From Halomonas aestuarii (GTDB lineage Bacteria; Pseudomonadota; Gammaproteobacteria; Pseudomonadales; Halomonadaceae): a stretch of 64,000 nt of DNA. Below, one piece after another: positions 29,923 to 39,326 of the stretch (position 1 is its first letter; each line of letters starts with the position of its first letter). The notes beneath the pieces are model-generated. The model was not told where the DNA came from. It did not search any database and saw only the letters and a list, made by a program, of their open reading frames with translations. The position numbers were made by a program, and so were the translations under genes. The stretch is from contig NZ_CP018139.1 in assembly GCF_001886615.1 (NCBI RefSeq), forward strand, positions 1,364,001 through 1,428,000, in the 5' to 3' direction.

Positions 29923-31412
29923 GAGTCGTGCTCTCCCCTGTTGCCGCCCGTGGTATTGCCGGTGTCCTTCCCTGCGCGGTGCCGCTTCACCAGGGCATGC
30001 AGCGAGGTACCGGCCGGCTTGGGCGCGGAGCGATAGTCGGTCCAGGGCCCCAGACGCGCCGGCGCCAGCGCCCGGAGCTTGCCGGCCACCGCCGTGCCGC
30101 CCCGCCAGGCGCTCGGGTGGGTGGCCAGCCACTGGAAGCCCTTCCAGGCCGCGGCCTCCGTGCGGGTGCGCTTCACGCCGGCACCGGGCACGTTGCCACG
30201 CCCCTCCCCCACCGACTCCCGGCGCAGGCGCACCAGCAGGTCAGGAATCGGGATCTTGACCGGGCAGACCTCGCCGCAGGCGCCGCACAGGCTGGAGGCC
30301 GTGGGCAGGTCCTTGGTCTCCTCCAGCCCCATCAGGTGGGGCATGAGGATGCTGCCGATGGGGCCCGGGTAGGTGGTGCCGTAGGTGTGGCCGCCGACCC
30401 GGGTATAGACCGGGCAGTGGTTCATGCAGGCGCCGCAGCGAATGCAGCGCAGGGTGTCGAGCAGCTCGTCGTCCTGGTAGATGTTCGACCGGCCGTTGTC
30501 GACCAGCACCAGGTGCACCTCCTCGGGACCGTCGTGCTCGCCGGCCTTGCGCGGCGAGTTGATCATGTTGAAGTAGGTGGTGACGTGCTGGCCGGTGGCC
30601 GAGCGGGTCAGCAGGGCGTAGAGCGGAGGCACGTCGCGCAGCTGCTCCACCACCTTCTCGATGCCGGTCACCGCGATATGCACCGGGGGCACCGTGGTGG
30701 TCATCCGGCCGTTGCCCTCGTTCTCCACCAGGCAGAGGGTGCCGGTCTCGGCCACCGCGAAGTTCACGCCCGAGATGCCGACGTCCGCCGCCATGAAGCG
30801 CTCGCGCAGCTGGTGGCGGGCCGCCGCGGTCATGACATCGACGTCCCGGGTCCGCTCGAGGCCGGTCTTGTCGTGCATGATGCCGGAGATCTCGTCGGTG
30901 TTGAGGTGGATCGCCGGCATGATGATGTGCGAGGGCGTCTGCTCGTTGAGCTGCACCAGGTACTCGCCGAGGTCGGACTCCAGCGCCTCGATGCCCGCCG
31001 CCTCCAGGTGGGCATTGAGGTGCATCTCCTCGGTGACCATCGACTTGCCCTTGATCACCGCCTTGGCATCGCGCGCCTCGCAGAGCTCGCGGATGATCCG
31101 GCAGGCCTGCTCGCCGTCCTCGGCCCAGTGCACCCTGATGCCGTTGGCCTCGCAGTTGGCCTCCAGCTGCTCGAGCAGATCGGGCAGCTTGGCCAGCGCG
31201 CGCAGCCGGATGTTGGCGCCCAGCTCGCGCAGGGTCTCCAGGTCCCAGTCGCCGAAGACGTCGCGGCGCTTGTCCATCAGCCCATCCATGGCCTTGCGGA
31301 AGTTGGCCCGGATCTGGGGATTGCCCAGGGCATCATGGGCCTGGCGATGGAACTCGCGGGGCGTATAGGTCTGCACCGTCGGGGTCTGTACGGTGGGGGT
31401 CGCGTCCATCAT
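29919..31412 (-). CDS. lutB: LutB/LldF lactate utilization iron-sulfur protein
   Basis: The 497-residue protein has an N-terminal LUD domain and two ferredoxin-type [4Fe-4S] motifs, CIRCGACMNHCPVYTRVGG and CGACGEVCPVKIPIPDLL, followed by a C-terminal domain. It is the electron-transfer subunit of the LutABC L-lactate dehydrogenase complex. The start at 31412 is chosen because GGAGGACC lies just upstream and the ATG overlaps the lutA stop as ATGA; the adjacent ATG at 31409 is an alternative. Upstream in-frame sequence has no family similarity. Confidence 0.93.
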   Translation of the reverse strand: MMDATPTVQTPTVQTYTPREFHRQAHDALGNPQIRANFRKAMDGLMDKRRDVFGDWDLETLRELGANIRLRALAKLPDLLEQLEANCEANGIRVHWAEDGEQACRIIRELCEARDAKAVIKGKSMVTEEMHLNAHLEAAGIEALESDLGEYLVQLNEQTPSHIIMPAIHLNTDEISGIMHDKTGLERTRDVDVMTAAARHQLRERFMAADVGISGVNFAVAETGTLCLVENEGNGRMTTTVPPVHIAVTGIEKVVEQLRDVPPLYALLTRSATGQHVTTYFNMINSPRKAGEHDGPEEVHLVLVDNGRSNIYQDDELLDTLRCIRCGACMNHCPVYTRVGGHTYGTTYPGPIGSILMPHLMGLEETKDLPTASSLCGACGEVCPVKIPIPDLLVRLRRESVGEGRGNVPGAGVKRTRTEAAAWKGFQWLATHPSAWRGGTAVAGKLRALAPARLGPWTDYRSAPKPAGTSLHALVKRHRAGKDTGNTTGGNRGEHDS

Positions 31413-32164
31413 GAGGTCCTCCGCCACAGGTAGCTGGCGATGTGCTCGCCCTTCACGGCCTTCTTCTGGTGCTCGAAGCGCCCGCCGATGTTCATCAGGC
31501 AGCCGCAGTCGGAGGTGACGAAACGCTCGGCACCCGCCGCCTCGATGGCCTGGGTCTTGTCCTCGACCATGGCCGCGGACACCTCGGGATGGCGGACGGC
31601 GAAGGTGCCGCCGAAGCCGCAGCACTCTGCGGGGCGTGCCTGCTCCACCAGCTCGACCCCGCCCAGCTGGGCGAGCAGGGCCGGGCCGGTCTCGGCCACG
31701 CCCATCTCACGGCGTGCGCTGCAGGAGGTGTGCATGGCCACCTTCTCCGGCTGCCCACGATCCGAGAGCTTCAGGTGGCAGACATGCACCAGGAACTCGG
31801 TCAGCTCGAAGACGCGGCCGGCGACCTCGGAGGCCTGTGCCTCCTGCCCGGTGCCGGCGAACAGCTGGGGGTAGTGGGTCCGCATCATGCCGCCGCAGGA
31901 CCCCGAGGGCACCACGATCGGCCAGGGCTCGGGGAAGAGGTCGAGCTGGGCCGCGGCCACGGCGCGGGCCTCGTCGTGGTAGCCTGAGGTATAGGCCGGC
32001 TGACCGCAGCAGGTCTGGTCCTCGGGGAAGAGCACCTCGATGCCCTCGCGTTCGAGCAGGCGGATGCCGTCGAGGCCGGCCTCCGGATAGAAGAGGTCGA
32101 TCAGGCAGGTGCCGAAGAAGTAGACCTTCTCGGGCTTCGGCGGGTAGAGCTTGACTGGTGTCAT
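31409..32164 (-). CDS. lutA: LutA/LldE lactate utilization CCG-domain protein
   Basis: The 251-residue protein has two CCG domains, with cysteine-rich motifs TCCGQPAYTSGY and ECCGFGGTFAVRHPEVS and SDCGCLMNIGGRFEH near the end. It is the heterodisulfide-reductase-like subunit of LutABC. It is first in the operon lutA-lutB-lutC-dld2. The start MTPVKLYPPKP is chosen because AGGACC lies upstream; the frame extends two codons further to a TTG. The operon is divergent from the GntR-type gene, with operators between them. Confidence 0.93.
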   Translation of the reverse strand: MTPVKLYPPKPEKVYFFGTCLIDLFYPEAGLDGIRLLEREGIEVLFPEDQTCCGQPAYTSGYHDEARAVAAAQLDLFPEPWPIVVPSGSCGGMMRTHYPQLFAGTGQEAQASEVAGRVFELTEFLVHVCHLKLSDRGQPEKVAMHTSCSARREMGVAETGPALLAQLGGVELVEQARPAECCGFGGTFAVRHPEVSAAMVEDKTQAIEAAGAERFVTSDCGCLMNIGGRFEHQKKAVKGEHIASYLWRRTS

Positions 32165-32236
32165 GGGCAAGGTCCTGGGTGGCGCAGCGCCATGCTGGGG
32201 TCGTCGATCCAGACCGTGTCAATCCGGCGGGCGGTA

Positions 32237-32253
32237 AATTGGTAAGACCAATT
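32237..32253. promoter_or_regulatory. LldR/PdhR-type operator near lutA
   Basis: AATTGGTAAGACCAATT is a perfect inverted repeat with 7-bp arms and a three-base centre. It matches the known AATTGGTnnnACCAATT operator pattern of the FadR-subfamily regulators LldR and PdhR. It lies 73 bases before lutA and downstream of the candidate lutA promoter, a position suited to repression. Confidence 0.85.
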
Positions 32254-32274
32254 GACACGAGAGCGTTGCCGAAC

Positions 32275-32301
32275 AGTATGGGGCAGTGCCTGCAGTGTCA
32301 A
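32275..32301 (-). promoter_or_regulatory. Candidate promoter for lutABC-dld2
   Basis: On the minus strand TTGACA (32296-32301) and CATACT (32275-32280) are separated by 15 bases, a short spacing. The operator at 32237-32253 would lie about 15 to 30 bases downstream of the start point. This is a tentative assignment. Confidence 0.4.
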
Positions 32302-32312
32302 ACCCATGGCCA

Positions 32313-32340
32313 TTGCTTCACAGTCCCAGCCCCCTATACT
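32313..32340 (+). promoter_or_regulatory. Candidate promoter for the lldR-dctB-dctD transcript
   Basis: TTGCTT (32313-32318) and TATACT (32335-32340) are 16 bases apart, about 160 bases before the GntR gene. A TTGACA at 32425 is closer but has no acceptable -10 partner. Confidence 0.4.
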
Positions 32341-32435
32341 TTGGTCTAGTCCTTTCAACGCTTGCCACAACCTCCTGATGCGGCAATGGAAATTCTCCAC
32401 CCTGGGCGCCCCGAGCGTCACGCGTTGACAGTGCC

Positions 32436-32452
32436 GTTTGGTAATACCAATT
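32436..32452. promoter_or_regulatory. Second LldR/PdhR-type operator, near the regulator gene
   Basis: GTTTGGTAATACCAATT has perfect TTGGT/ACCAA arms around AAT and keeps the full right half-site ACCAATT. It lies 50 bases before the GntR-type start and just after a TTGACA, suggesting autoregulation. Confidence 0.7.
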
Positions 32453-32501
32453 CGGTCCCTTTACCATGCCGACTCTCGCCACGCGTTCCGGAGCTCCCGC
32501 C

Positions 32502-33275
32502 ATGGCCTATCAACCCGTTCAGCAGCCGCGCCTCGCCGACGTCATCACCGAGCGTCTCGAGGCCCTGATCCTGGAGGGCAGCCTGCGGCCCGGCCAGCGC
32601 CTGCCCCCGGAACGGGAACTGGCCGAGCGCTTCGGCGTCTCGCGGCCCTCCCTGCGCGAAGCCATCCAGAAGCTCTCGGCCCGCGGCCTGCTGACCAGTC
32701 GCCAGGGCGGCGGCACCTTCATCAGCGAGGAGCTCAACGGTGGCTACAGCGACCCGCTGCTGGAGATGCTCTCCCGGCACGGGGAGTTCCACCTCGACCT
32801 GCTCGAGTTCCGCGATGCCATGGAGGGCATCTCCGCCTACTACGCCGCCCTGCGCTCCACGCCCACCGACAAGGCCCTGCTGATCTCGCGCTTCGAGGAA
32901 CTCGAGGCGTGCTTCAAGGGGCGCGACCCGGTGCTGGAGGCCCGCGCCGACGCGGCCTTCCACATGGCCATTGCCGAGTCGGCCCACAATGTCCTGCTGC
33001 TGCACACCATCCGCGGGATCTTCCACCTGCTGGAGAAGAGCATCGTCGACAACCTGGCCCACCTGTTCGAGAAGGCCGACTCGCGCCCGCGGCTGATGGA
33101 GCAGCACCGCGCCCTGCTCGACGCCATCCTCGAGGGACGCGCCGAGGACGCCCGGGCCCGGGCCCATGAACACCTGGTCTTCGTCGAGGAGGGACTGCTC
33201 GAGGTCGAGCGTGCCGAGACCCGGGCCCAGCGCGCCCTGCGCCGGTCCCAGGTCATGCCTCCGGACGCCCGTTGA
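32502..33275 (+). CDS. GntR-family (FadR/LldR subfamily) transcriptional regulator
   Basis: The 257-residue protein has an N-terminal winged helix (LRPGQRLPPERELAERFGVSRPSLREAIQ, residues about 28-56) and a C-terminal all-helical FCD ligand domain (EFRDAMEGISAYYA, FHMAIAESAHN, QHRALLDAI). This is the FadR/LldR/PdhR subfamily. Its position opposite lutABC and the operator motifs support a lactate- or pyruvate-responsive repressor, best called LldR-like. A GGAG precedes the ATG at 32502. It ends 10 bases before dctB, so it is likely co-transcribed with the two-component genes. Confidence 0.85.
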   Translation: MAYQPVQQPRLADVITERLEALILEGSLRPGQRLPPERELAERFGVSRPSLREAIQKLSARGLLTSRQGGGTFISEELNGGYSDPLLEMLSRHGEFHLDLLEFRDAMEGISAYYAALRSTPTDKALLISRFEELEACFKGRDPVLEARADAAFHMAIAESAHNVLLLHTIRGIFHLLEKSIVDNLAHLFEKADSRPRLMEQHRALLDAILEGRAEDARARAHEHLVFVEEGLLEVERAETRAQRALRRSQVMPPDAR

Positions 33276-33285
33276 GGCGCCGGCC

Positions 33286-35191
33286 ATGGCGACATCGACC
33301 CGAGGCCGCCGCGTTCGTCGACTGCTCTGGGTACTGGCGACCCTGGGCCTCGCGCTCGCCATGTGGCAGGCCGCCCAGCTGGCCCGTGACCAGGCCCTGC
33401 AGGGGCTGCGCCAGGACGCCGAGAACGAGCTGAGGCTCTCCGCCGAGAGCCTGTTCGGCCACCTCTCCCGCCACGACTACCTGCCCGAACTGCTCGCCTC
33501 GCGGGAGATGGTCAAGCGCTTCCTGGCCGCGCCCGACGCCCAGGATGCCATGCCGCTCAACCGCCTGCTGGACCACTTCCGGGCCACGGCCGGCGTTTCC
33601 GACATCTACCTGATCGACCGCGACGGCGACACCCTGGCGGCGAGCAACTGGCATCGCCCCAACACCTTCATCGGCCAGAACTATGCCTTCCGCCGCTACT
33701 TCCAGGAGGCGATCGCCGGTCGTCCGGGCCGTTTCTTCGGGCTCGGCGTGCAGTCGCACGAGCGCGGCTACTACTTCTCGGCCCCGGTGTGGCTGGATGC
33801 CACCGACCCCGACGCCCGTGCCGATGGCGTCATGGTGGTGAAGGTGCTGCTCGACCCCGTGGAGGCGGGCTGGGCCGAGCAGGACGCCGAGCTGCTGGTC
33901 ATCGACGGGGACGACATCATCTTCATGGCCAGCCGCCCGGAGCTACGCATGAAGGCCCTGCGACCGATCTCCGACGCGGCACGGGAGCAACTGCTTCAGA
34001 CCCGCCGCTACGCCGACGAGTCCCTCGACGAATCCGGCATCGCCTTCCTGGGCGACCTCGAGAATTACGGCCAGCGGGTCGGGTTCCGCCGGGGACCGCT
34101 GGCCGACACCGACTACCTGGGGCTCTCGCGCCCCATGCCCACCTTCGGCTGGGAGATGCAGATCCTCAAGTCGCTGGCCCCGGTGACCCAGGCCCAGTGG
34201 CTCGCCGCCCTGCTGGCCGGCGGCCTCTACGGGGTGGTGGTCCTGGCCGGCGGCATCGGCTGGCAGCGCCTGCGGCTGCGCCGCGAGCGCGAGCAGTTCG
34301 CCGAGCGCGAGCGCCGCACCCTGGCCCGGGCGCGCGACGAGCTGGAGCGCAACGTGCAGCGCCGCACCCGCGACCTGGTCGAGACCAACCGCCGCCTCTC
34401 CGGGGAGATCGACGAGCGTCGCCTGGCCGAGGAGCGGCTGCGCCAGACCCGCGACGAGCTCATCCAGGCCGCCAAGCTGGCCGTGCTCGGCCAGCTCGCC
34501 GCCGGCATCAACCACGAGCTCAACCAGCCGCTGGCCGCGATCCGCGCCTATGCCGAGAACGCCGCCACCTTCCTGGAGCGCGGCCGCACCGAGGCGACCC
34601 GCGGCAACCTGGCGCAGATCATCGAGCTCACCGACCGCATGGCGGAGATCAGCGCCCAGCTGCGACAGTTCTCGCGCAAGAGCGGCGACCGGCCCACCAG
34701 CGTGTCGGTGCCGGCCTGCTTCGACTACGCCCTGCGCCTCTTCCAGTCACGGCTGCGCGACGCCGGGGTCAGGATCGAGCGCGACTGGCCCGACGACGAG
34801 GTCTGGGTGCGCGCCGACCTGGTGCGCCTGGAACAGGTGCTGGTCAACCTCATCGGCAACGCCCTGCAGGCCATGAACCAGACGCCGGACCCGCTGCTGC
34901 GCCTGGGCATCGAGCCGGCCGGCGAGACGGTGAGGATCCGGGTCACCGACAACGGCCCGGGCATCGCCGAGCAGCACCTCGGACGGATCTTCGAGCCCTT
35001 CTTCACCACCAAGTCGCCGGGCAGCGGCCTGGGCCTCGGCCTCTCGATCTCGGCGCGCATCATCGACGACCTCGGCGGCCAGCTGGCGGCGGACCACGGG
35101 CCTGGCGGTGGCGCCCGCTTCACCATTACCCTGCCCCTCTCCCCCGGTCCCGATGCGTCCGGCGAGCCGCGGACCAAGGAGCACGACACCC

Positions 35192-35199
<8 letters not shown>
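33286..35199 (+). CDS. dctB: C4-dicarboxylate-type sensor histidine kinase, DctB-like
   Basis: The 637-residue kinase has one N-terminal membrane helix (about 13-30), a large periplasmic double-PAS/Cache sensor domain (to about 300; includes DIYLIDRDGDTLAASNW and FIGQNYAFRRYF), a second membrane helix (about 304-325), a coiled coil, a HisKA domain with phospho-acceptor H410 in INHELNQPLAAIRAYAENA and an HATPase domain (VLVNLIGNALQAM, DNGPGI, GSGLGLGLSI). The pattern is that of DctB, which senses C4-dicarboxylates. Neighbouring lactate genes make a different carboxylate ligand possible. Its end overlaps dctD by 8 bases. Confidence 0.88.
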
Positions 35200-36549
<1,350 letters not shown>

Positions 36550-36574
<25 letters not shown>

Positions 36575-37221
36575 AGGAGCAGGTCGCGCAGCGGGCCCCA
36601 GGGCGGCAGCCAAGGCACGAGGCTGGCCGCCGCCAGCAGCATCACCAGGGAGTTGCCCGGCTCGCGCCAGTCGAAGGGCTTGAAGGCCGTGCCGAAGGAG
36701 CGCTTGAGGCGCGCCCCGGTGAGGTCGACGCTGTAGAGCTCGTCGAGCAGCAGGTGGATGACGAAGCCCAGCGTCAGGGCGGTGCCCTGGGCCCAGGCCA
36801 GGTGGTCGGGCTGGCCGAACAGGCGGTGGCTCAGCGCCGTGGCCACCAGGCCGCAGAGCCCGCCCGCCAGCAGCGAGTGCCACAGCCCCCGGTGGACGGT
36901 GAAGCGGGCGAACAGCGCCCCCGCCAGGTAGCGCACGGCGAGGTAGATCGCGCCGCAGGCCATCAGCAGGCTGCCGGTGGGCAGCCGTGCCTGGAGCACC
37001 AGGGCGCCGGCCACCACGGCGGGCACGGCCAGCAGGTTGAAGATCAGGCGGATCGCCCGGGAGCGGTCGGCATCGATGTCGGGCAGGATGCCGCCGAAGG
37101 TCACCAGCGCCAGCAGGGGCAGGCTCTCCATGGCGCCCCAGAGGCCCGCCTGCCAGCCGCCATGGGCCAGCACGGCGCCGCCGGCGGCGGCCACGCCGAG
37201 GTGGGTGCGAAAGTTGGCCAT
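36550..37221 (-). CDS. YdjM-like inner-membrane metal-dependent hydrolase family protein
   Basis: The 223-residue protein has four or five hydrophobic segments and the conserved histidine/aspartate motifs of the YdjM/DUF457 family: FRTHLGVAAAGG, GGILPDIDADRSRAIR, HRGLWHSLLAGG and LGFVIHLLLDELYSVD. Family members are integral inner-membrane proteins annotated as metal-dependent hydrolases, some LexA-regulated in E. coli. No activity can be stated. I saw no SOS box. Its 3' end overlaps dctD by 25 bases in convergent orientation. Confidence 0.82.
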
Positions 37222-37301
37222 GCCGGGGCGCGCCCCTCGATTACTGGATAAATGACCAGATTATCGCGCGCCACGACAATGGAAAACAATGGGTTAGGGC
37301 A

Positions 37302-37850
37302 TCATTCCCCGGCGGACAGGTACTCGTCCTTCAACTTTACATAGTTTCCGGCGGTATAGGGGAAGAAGGCCCGCTCCGACGCCTTGATCGGGCGCAGCGC
37401 CCGGGCGGGATTGCCGGCATAGACGTGGCCGCCCTCCAGGCGCTTGCCGGGCGTCACCACGGCACCGGCGGCGATGATCACCTCGTCCTCGACCACGGCG
37501 CCGTCCATGACGATGGCCCCCATGCCGACCAGGATGCGGTTGCCCAGGGTGGCCCCGTGGAGGATCGCCCGGTGGCCGATGGTCACGTCGTCCCCGATGG
37601 TCAGCGGGAAGCCGTCGGGGTTGAAGTCGCTGGCGTGGGTGATGTGCAGCACGCTGCCGTCCTGGACGCTCGTGCGCGCGCCGATCCGGATGCGGTGCAT
37701 GTCGCCGCGGATCACCGCCATGGGCCACACCGAGCAGTCGTCGCCCAGCACCACGTCGCCCAGCACCATGCAGGCCGGGTCGATGTAGACCCGCTCGCCC
37801 AGCTGCGGCTCATGCCCCTTCCAGGGCCGCAGGCACCTTGTCTCGCTCAT
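37302..37850 (-). CDS. Gamma-carbonic anhydrase family protein
   Basis: The 182-residue protein is a left-handed beta-helix built from hexapeptide repeats (IGDDVTIGHRAILHGATLG, VGMGAIVMDGAVVEDEVII). Three histidines expected to bind zinc are in VLHITH and GHRAILHG. It resembles YrdA and other gamma-class carbonic anhydrase-like proteins, of which only some have carbonic anhydrase activity. It lies 30 bases after the sodium-dependent transporter gene on the same strand, suggesting co-transcription. Confidence 0.88.
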   Translation of the reverse strand: MSETRCLRPWKGHEPQLGERVYIDPACMVLGDVVLGDDCSVWPMAVIRGDMHRIRIGARTSVQDGSVLHITHASDFNPDGFPLTIGDDVTIGHRAILHGATLGNRILVGMGAIVMDGAVVEDEVIIAAGAVVTPGKRLEGGHVYAGNPARALRPIKASERAFFPYTAGNYVKLKDEYLSAGE

Positions 37851-37880
37851 CGCTCACCTCTTCTCGTCGGGTCAGGCGTC

Positions 37881-39221
37881 TCAGATCAGTCCGGCTGCCA
37901 ATACTACCAGCGTCAGCGGGATCGACACCCAGCGCACCAGGTTGCGCCAGAGCCGGAAGCCGCCCGGGCCGGCATCCAGCGCCCGCAGGCTGGCCTGCTC
38001 GGGCATCACCCAGGCGGCGAAGATCGCGATCAGCAGCCCGCCCAGCGGCAGGAAGATCTCCGGCGGGATGGTGCTGACCAGCTCGAAGGGGTTCATGCCG
38101 AACAGCACCCGGGTCTCGGCCAGGCTCGAGAAGGAGAGCACCGAGAGCATCCCCAGCCCCCACACGGCCAGGCCCACCACGGCGGAGGCCTGGCCGCGGC
38201 CCAGGCCCCAGCCCTGCAGGGTGGCGACCATGGGCTCGGCGAGGTTGATCGAGGAGGTCCAGGTGGCCAGCAGCAGCAGCAGGAAGAACAGCGAGAGCCA
38301 CAGCGGGCCCCCGGGCAGCTCGGCGAAGGCCACCGGCAGCGTCACGAACATCAGCCCCGGCCCCTCGCCGGGGTCCATCCCCTGGGCGAACACCACCGAG
38401 AAGATGGCGATGCCGGCCAGCAGCGCCACCGCCACGTCGAGCATCGCCACCGCGGCGGCGGCCCGAGGCAGGCTCTGGTGGTCCGGCATGTAGGCCCCGT
38501 AGGCCATCAGCGCGCAGGCCCCTACCGCCAGGGTGAAGAAGGCGTGGCCCATGGCCTGCAGCATCACCACGGGCGTCACCGCCGAGACGTCCGGCAGGAA
38601 CAGCCAGGAGAGCGCCGGACCGAAGCCCTCGGTGGTCGCCGCATAGCCCGCCAGCACCAGCAGCAGCCCGTAGAGCATCGGCATCAGCAGGTTGTTGAGC
38701 TTCTCGAGCCCCTTGGCCACGCCGGCAGCGACCACCAGCATGGTCATCGCCAGGAAGAGGGTGTGGTTGAGGGTCAGCCGCCCGGGGTCGGCGAGGAAGG
38801 CATCGAAGCCGGCCCCGATCTCGGCCGCGCTGCGCCCCACGAAGTCGCCATTGACCGAGGCCACCAGGAATTCGATGGACCAGCCCGAGACGACCGAGTA
38901 GAAGGAGAGTATGCAGAAGACGGTGAGCGCGCCGAACAGCCCGAGCCAGCGCCAGTGACGTGACGCTCCCGCCTGATGGGCCAGGTGGCCGAGCGACTGC
39001 ATGGGACTGCGCCGCCCGGCACGGCCGACCAGGATCTCGGCCATCATCATCGGCAGGCCCAGAAGCAGCACGAAGGCCACGTACAGCAGCAGGAAGACGG
39101 CACCGCCGTTCTCCCCGGTGATGTAGGGAAAGCGCCAGATGTTGCCCAGCCCGACCGCCGCCCCGGTCACCGCCAGGATGAAGGCACGTCTCGTGCTCCA
39201 GCGTTCCAGCGTCTCGTTCAT
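37881..39221 (-). CDS. Sodium-dependent transporter, NSS (SNF) family
   Basis: The 446-residue protein has about eleven or twelve membrane helices of the LeuT fold. The NSS signature is at the start: GAAVGLGNIWRFPYITGENGGAVFLL. Members import amino acids or related solutes with sodium. The bacterial subgroup with WSTRRAFILAVTGAAVGL at the N-terminus is common in marine and halophilic bacteria. The substrate is unknown. It is divergent from prlC and upstream of the gamma-carbonic anhydrase gene. Confidence 0.9.
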   Translation of the reverse strand: MNETLERWSTRRAFILAVTGAAVGLGNIWRFPYITGENGGAVFLLLYVAFVLLLGLPMMMAEILVGRAGRRSPMQSLGHLAHQAGASRHWRWLGLFGALTVFCILSFYSVVSGWSIEFLVASVNGDFVGRSAAEIGAGFDAFLADPGRLTLNHTLFLAMTMLVVAAGVAKGLEKLNNLLMPMLYGLLLVLAGYAATTEGFGPALSWLFLPDVSAVTPVVMLQAMGHAFFTLAVGACALMAYGAYMPDHQSLPRAAAAVAMLDVAVALLAGIAIFSVVFAQGMDPGEGPGLMFVTLPVAFAELPGGPLWLSLFFLLLLLATWTSSINLAEPMVATLQGWGLGRGQASAVVGLAVWGLGMLSVLSFSSLAETRVLFGMNPFELVSTIPPEIFLPLGGLLIAIFAAWVMPEQASLRALDAGPGGFRLWRNLVRWVSIPLTLVVLAAGLI

Positions 39222-39326
39222 CGGTCCACCCCCCTGCCTGAAAAGGGGCGCAAGCCTAGCATATTGAAACGCGGCGCGACCGCCCGCATCTTAGAGACAC
39301 TTCACCATCCCCGACCCGAGGTGTGC

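Larger units (their letters stand above)
32165..32501. other. 337-base divergent control region of the lactate locus
   Basis: No gene is visible. The region holds two LldR/PdhR-type inverted repeats (32237-32253 and 32436-32452), candidate promoters on both strands, and otherwise AT-richer DNA than its neighbours. It should control both lutABC-dld2 and the lldR-dctBD transcript. Confidence 0.7.

Noticed and set aside
32279..32294. Sigma-54-like GG-N10-GC before the lldR-like gene
   Set aside because: Only the GG and GC positions fit; the rest departs from TGGCACG-N4-TTGC, unlike the strong match at 43660.
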